This document shows, one piece after another, positions 59,226-64,000 of a stretch of DNA of 64,000 nucleotides. The DNA comes from Woronichinia naegeliana WA131 (GTDB lineage: Bacteria; Cyanobacteriota; Cyanobacteriia; Cyanobacteriales; Microcystaceae), in assembly GCA_025370055.1 (NCBI GenBank), contig CP073041.1:5736272-5800271 (forward strand), read 5' to 3'. The position numbers were made by a program, and so were the translations under genes. Below the pieces are notes generated by a model. The model did no database searches. It was not told the DNA's origin and was given only the letters and a program-made list of their open reading frames with translations. The first letter of the stretch is position 1; every line of letters begins with the position of its first letter.

Positions 59226-60827
59226 CTGACTTTTCCCGTTAAGTCCAAAATCCAGCAATGCAAACTTCTAGAGGCTTTATCTGGCAAGGGTTTGAGTAAT
59301 GATTCTCTTGACAGGAAAAAAATATTCTGAAGCCATCATCCCGCTTATCGTTCAAATTTCAAAAACAAAGGATGAAGGGAGTATGAGACTGTAAAATGGA
59401 GAAAATCTTAAAGGGCAGGTCAAAAAATGTTGGAATGGTGGACAAAAAACTTTGCCAGTTGTGAATTGGGAGACGAGAGGCTAAACAATCGTGCCTTCTC
59501 GATTGGGAAAAAGTTAAGTGAGGGGTTTGGAAAAGCCTTATCAGAAGTGTTTAAGGGAGGAAACGAGTTAAAGAGGGCCTATGAATTTTTGGGAATCCGA
59601 AAACAGACTTTGTCAAGATAATAGAGCCGCACTGTGAAATGACAACTGCCGCCGTAGAAGAATATAAGATAATGCTATCAGTCGGAGATACGACCTTCTT
59701 AGATTATCGCAATATCAAGGAAAAAAGGGAAGGGTATGGGCCGACTGGAAAAGGAGGGAATGGATTAATACTGCATAGTGCTTTAGCAATTGAGCCAGAA
59801 AAAGGACAAGTATTAGGTTTATTATGGCAAAAACTGTGGAATAGGGAGGTAAAAGAAAAGCCCCCAACAGATGAAACGGCGAAGCAGAAAAAAGAAAGAC
59901 AGAAAGAACAAAGAAAAGCAGCTCGTCAAAGACCATTTGAGGAAAAAGAATCCTACAAATGGGTAGAGGCTCTAAACACCTGTGAGAAACAGGTAGAAAG
60001 TTCAACGAGGGTAATTCATGTATTTGACAGAGAAGGAGATGTTTCAGAAGTCTTTGACTCAGTGCGTCAACTCAAGCATACAGGAGTGCTGGTCAGAGCG
60101 TCTCATAATCGTAGTTTAGACAAAAATAGTGAACGACTTTGGCAACATTTGGAATCAGAACCGATTCGTTTTCATCAAGAAATCGAGATTCCGAGTACAG
60201 GAAAAAGAAAAGCACGGAAGGTTAAGCTTGCCGTCCGATTTTGCTCAGTTAATCTACGAACTCCCTATCGTTTTGATAATCGTGACCCGTTGAATGTCTA
60301 TGCTGTTTATGCGACAGAAATCGATTGTCCCGAAGGCGAAACTCCTTTATCTTGGATGCTTCTGACTACAGAAGTTGTTGAGACTATTGAGATGGCTGTC
60401 ACTATTCTTCGTTGGTACACCTACCGATGGCGGGTTGAAGAATTTCATAAAGTCCTTAAGTCTGGTTGTCAGAGTGAGCGTTATCGACTTGCCTCTGATG
60501 GAATGAAAACTCTTTTGGGTTTTTTAAGTGTCATTGCTGTTGAACTTTTACACGTTACTTATCTTCATCGTACCCAGCCCGATGCTCTCGCGATTGAAAT
60601 TCTTAATCCTCTTCAACTTCAGGTGTTAAAAGCAGCCGCCTCTCAAAAACTTCCCCCTATTTTGACTGTTGCTTGGGCTGTCGAGTCTGTTGCTTTTCTT
60701 GGTGGTTATCTTGAACATCGTCGTAAAACTCCTCTCGGTATCCAAGTCCTTTGGCGCGGTTGGTTGAAGTTGCATGACCTTTGCCAAGGCTGGCAGCTTG
60801 CAATCCGCACTTAACGGGAAAAGTCAG
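59226..60827 (+). mobile_element. IS4-family (Tn5-like) element
   Basis: About 1600 bp. CTGACTTTTCCCGTTAAGT at the left and its inverse ACTTAACGGGAAAAGTCAG at the right. Left flank is IS5-like copy D, right flank an IS630 fragment, with no matching target duplication beyond AAT. Confidence 0.85.
59427..60814 (+). pseudogene. IS4/Tn5-type transposase, frameshifted
   Basis: N-terminus at 59427-59621 (WTKNFASCELGDERLNNRA...KRAYEFLG) then stop. A second frame continues from about 59590 (NPKTDFVKIIEPHCEMTTAAVEEY) through the catalytic core GDTTFLDY, VFDREGDVSEVF and YRWRVEEFHKVLKSG to 60814. A single missing T in the TTTTT run near 59588 would restore one protein of about 460 residues with Tn5-like DDE order. 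Either a real pseudogene or a read error. Confidence 0.82.
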
Positions 60828-60935
60828 AATATTGGCGTGCTTAATTTTGTAAGCCGCTCCTTTGCCGATGGATACCAAATCTTTTAGGGTCTGACGTTCT
60901 TCTTGACTTAATCGGACAATATAGGTCTTGAGCAT
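60828..60935 (-). pseudogene. IS630-type transposase N-terminal fragment
   Basis: Minus-strand ATG at 60935 starts MLKTYIVRLSQEERQTLKDL and runs to YKIKHANIL, where the IS4 end cuts it. This is the typical IS630 N-terminus, from a different element than the one at 39213. Its 5' side is cut by IS5-like copy E. Confidence 0.75.
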
Positions 60936-60943
60936 GGTTACTT

Positions 60944-62632
60944 AGGGCTTGCTGAAAAAGTCAAAAAACGAAAGAAATGTGGGTTAGGGAAGTATGGACT
61001 GAAAAAGCATAGATAACTTATCCTTATGGAAACAAATCAAAATACAGATTTTGTTTAATCTATTGTTCCTTTCTGTCTAAAAAGGTCAACACAAATCACT
61101 CCTCACAAAAGAGAGGAAAATTAACACCATTTTTCACAAGAAAAACGACTCTACAACTTTTTACTTTTTGTCTTCTGAAGTAGAGTAGAAAGATTCATTA
61201 CCAAAAAGTTCATCGCAATTACCGTTTCCGAGGTCTCAGGTAGTTTGGCCATCACTCGACCAAGACTAAATTTCCTCTTTCCCTGTCCGAATTTACCCTC
61301 AATGGCATTACGCACTCTTTCATCTGAGCGTGCCTCTTTCTTTTTTTCTTTGCTCACCTCTTTCGGCGGTCTTCCCAATCGGGGACCACTCATTCTTATA
61401 TCCCTTTCTTTACAATAAGCTCGATTCGCTTTTGTTCGATAGATTTTATCCACATGAACCGATTCCGGATAACATCCTGTTTCCCTTTTATATTCTTCTA
61501 TTCGCGCTTGTAAATCTCCCGATTCGTTGTAATTATCCCAACTTAATTTGTCTAAGAAGACAAAGCCATTCACATTACTTGCCGATATTTTAGCTCCAAA
61601 CTCTACTGCTTTTCCCGCTTTTCCACGCACTATTGGACGCACGTGAGGTTGGCTTACACTCACAATTCTGTTTTCTACTTTATTTGTCTTTTTTTCATAC
61701 ATTTCTAACTGTTGCTCATACACTTTTCCTATCGTTACAAGCTCTTCTTGCTCTTTTTTCGTTAGTTTTTCTAACTTTGCTCCCTCTTCTATCATTTTTT
61801 CTATATCAGACAAGTTTCTTTTTATATATCCTAGTTGTTTTTTTGTTCCTTTTCTTCTTTCTTTTTTTGACACACGACGTTTTTTTGCTATGGCTAAGTA
61901 CTCTTTTCTTGCCACTTCCCTATAAGTCCTCGGCTTTTCTTTCCTTTTCTCTTTTATTTCTTCATACAGCTTATCTATTATTTTTTCTGTTTTTTCTCTG
62001 GCATCATTCAATATTCCTATATCCGTTGGATATTTTATATCTGCTGGTGTACAAGTCGCATCTAACAATAACTTTCCTTCATTTTCTTTTTTTCTGACGC
62101 TACACCCGTCGCTTTTTTTTCTATTTCTTTATTAATTTTATTTATTAATTCCATTCCTATTTTTTTACGAAAATGAACCATCATTGACGCATTAAATGCT
62201 TCTTTGCTACTATAGCTTTCCATTCCTATAAAGTACTGTAAATAAGGGTTCTCTTTTATTTGTTCTACTGTTTCTCTGTCACTTTTTCCTGAAATTTCTT
62301 TGATAATTAATGCTCCTAATGCCATTCTAAATGATTTGGCTGGGGCTCCTTTTTTTTCTGTGAAGTTTTTTGCATATTCTTCCTCATATTCTTCCCAGGG
62401 AATCATTTTTGACATTTCTATCCAACGATTTTCTTCGTCTAACTGCCCGCCGAACAGATTTTTCAAGTTTTCTGGTGTTTCAATTGAGTACTGTTGCTTT
62501 CGGTACATCTGCTTTCTCTCTTCTTAATGCAATGGTTTTGAGGCATTCTACCCTATTTTCGTGCATTCTAGCGGTTCTTAATTCGCCTACTATTTTTCTC
62601 CGTAAAGGTTTCAGCTTTTTTCAGCAAGCCCT
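60944..62632 (-). mobile_element. IS5-like element, copy E, frameshifted
   Basis: 1689 bp, one base shorter than copies A and B. The loss is one T of the T8 (A8 in the coding strand) near 62090, which splits the transposase into 62062-62508 and 61151-62068. Flanks are ACTT on the left (60940-60943) and AGTT on the right, so not a simple duplication. Confidence 0.9.
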
Positions 62633-62640
62633 AGTTATAC

Positions 62641-63875
62641 CCCACATTCCGCAGGTAAGTCAAGAGACAAAGTAGTACTTTTGACATGAAGAGCCAAGAA
62701 AGGAAAGAATATGTTTGTGTTTGGAGGTCAAATTAACGATAGTTTGAATGCCGTCAATCTCTACTCTAACCAACGGATAAACAGAAAAGACTGAAAGACC
62801 CAAAGCAGAGTGGGAATGGCGGTCGGTTTACCCTTTTGATTAGGAATAGTCTGATGGGCAAGAGCCAAAGCCTGTCGTAGGCGACGTTGTGCCAAAGTAT
62901 AAACCAATAAAGAGACAACCATAATCATCATCAAAGCCATAATGCGTTGAGGATTCTTGAGAAAAAGAGCAGAGGCAAAAAAGAAAGGGTCTTTGAGAAA
63001 GCGAAAGCCGCGCTCGGTGTTTTGTTGAGCCTTATATTCAGCCAACATCTGATCGGGACTCAAAACCTGAGAATCAAGAACATTAGTAGCTAAAATAAAA
63101 CGTCCAGCCCGTTTAGATGCGGCTTCCAAGCAAGAGGAATCAAGGCTTAATTGCCCAGTTAAGCGGTAATGAAAACCGAGAGGGGTAGCCCCTTGTTTCG
63201 GTCTTCCTCCCTTGGCATAGTAAGGAATAGTCTGAACCTCAACTTGACTGAGTTGATGATAAGTCAAGGTTTTTGGCCAGAGTTGAGCCTCAGTAAGAGC
63301 ATCGGCCTCACAAGCAAAATTCTGTCCACAAAGTTTCTGCCATTCTTTTTTGACAACTTTATCGGCTTTCTCAATTTTTTGACTTATAGCTTTATTATCG
63401 GACTGGAGACGTTGAGCACTTTCGACCACAAGCCATCGTTGCTGTTCACCCCCATATTCCGAAGCCCTCACTTGCCAACGATAACCGTCCTGTTCACCCT
63501 GCTGCCATTGGTCTTCTGATATATTTGCCAAAGTCTCAGTGGCTTCTTTCAGAGGGACACGACTTAACCATTGAATTGACCTCGCCATGCCCACATTTTC
63601 CGCCGTATAAAAAGCTCCATCAATCACCGATAAACCTTCCATATTCAACCTTTCTTGACAGTCTTTGATTATCTGGGGAAACACCTTTTTATCCGATTCA
63701 TTGCCATCTCCTAATTGCATAAAGAGAGGGACACCACCATCTCCACTACATATCATATTTAACATAAACTGTTTTAGGTCTGGTCGTTTATCTCTGGAAT
63801 AACCAAATTTTATTTTTATGGCTTTTGTCTGCTCGTCTTCCTCATCTTCTATCCTTTCCTTATACTTCCCTTGTA
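62641..63875 (-). mobile_element. IS1634-like element, 5'-truncated
   Basis: The left end CCCACATTCCGCAGGT at 62641 belongs to the element. The other end is missing because an ISKra4 copy begins at 63876. Confidence 0.75.
62761..63875 (-). pseudogene. IS1634-type transposase, N-terminus missing
   Basis: Open frame of about 370 codons to the window-side cut: KIKFGYSRDKRPDLKQF (family GYSKDHRPDLKQ motif), then MLNMICSGDGGVPLFMQLGDGNESD, LSVIDGAFYTAENVG, AEYKAQQNTERGFRFLKDPFF (catalytic Glu) and ending FIRWLE. The first ~150 codons are gone, removed by the ISKra4 at 63876. Confidence 0.82.
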
Positions 63876-64000
63876 CGGGTGCGACCTTTAGTTGATAAAA
63901 GCTGTTGTAATCAGGGTTCTACAGGGAACCCATATTGATCAAGTTTTGCCCAAAATTGACTCCATCGTTCCTTGGTCAATACCAAAGCTCGTAGGCTCAA
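63876..64000 (-). mobile_element. ISKra4-family element, end fragment
   Basis: CGGGTGCGACCTTTAGTTGATAAAAGC is the right-hand end of the ISKra4 at 44502, in opposite orientation, followed by the end of its transposase (minus-strand ...FWAKLDQYGFPVEP). It continues past the window edge. Confidence 0.88.

Overview
The window is cyanobacterial chromosome. Evidence: frequent GCGATCGC-type (HIP1) octamers, a plastid-like ndhC-ndhK-ndhJ set, a groEL preceded by a CIRCE operator but no groES, the cyanobacterial S10-spc-alpha ribosomal order (no rpsJ at the head, no rpsN between L5 and S8, no rpmD between S5 and L15), an FtsH protease, and a very heavy load of insertion sequences. The mobile DNA content suggests a bloom-forming chroococcalean type (Microcystis/Woronichinia-like), but the species cannot be fixed from the sequence alone.

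Layout. 1-7.7 kb: the 3' end of a Calx-beta/RTX secreted protein gene, CIRCE-groEL, a lipoprotein substrate-binding protein, a DUF2214 membrane protein and an RlpA-like wall protein. 8-10.4 kb: ndhC, ndhK and ndhJ. ndhC is split from ndhKJ by a 212-bp MITE and a highly structured stretch that ends in an intrinsic terminator 49 bp before ndhK. 10.9-28 kb (minus strand): rplC to rpmE with secY, adk, infA, rpoA and truA. A HEPN-protein gene and a partner are inserted between adk and infA, and rpoA carries a one-base frameshift as read. 28.4-31.6 kb: a coiled-coil protein, purN, a PD-(D/E)XK-like protein and an ECF-type ATPase.

31.8-48.3 kb is a mobile-element sink. Its core is a four-level nest resolved by target duplications: ISKra4 (34451-44502) holds IS66 (34632-41588). 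IS66 holds an IS5-like element, an IS701-like element and ISAs1. ISAs1 in turn holds an IS630 element. A second IS5-like copy sits further along in the ISKra4. Beyond it lie a WD40 protein gene and an EamA transporter remnant split by an IS1 element. 48.3-57.1 kb returns to housekeeping genes (DUF4129, carA, an HTH protein, two secreted proteins, ftsH, holA), with an iscB remnant at 53.2 kb. 57.3-64 kb is a second IS graveyard (IS5-like copies, ISL3, IS4, IS630, IS1634 and ISKra4 fragments).

The core genes serve translation, transcription, protein export and folding, and NDH-1 electron transfer. The accessory part is dominated by transposition, with at least four MITE-like families related by their terminal repeats to full elements seen here. 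Several single-base indels lie in homopolymers (rpoA, two IS5-like copies, an IS4), so some broken genes could be read errors.
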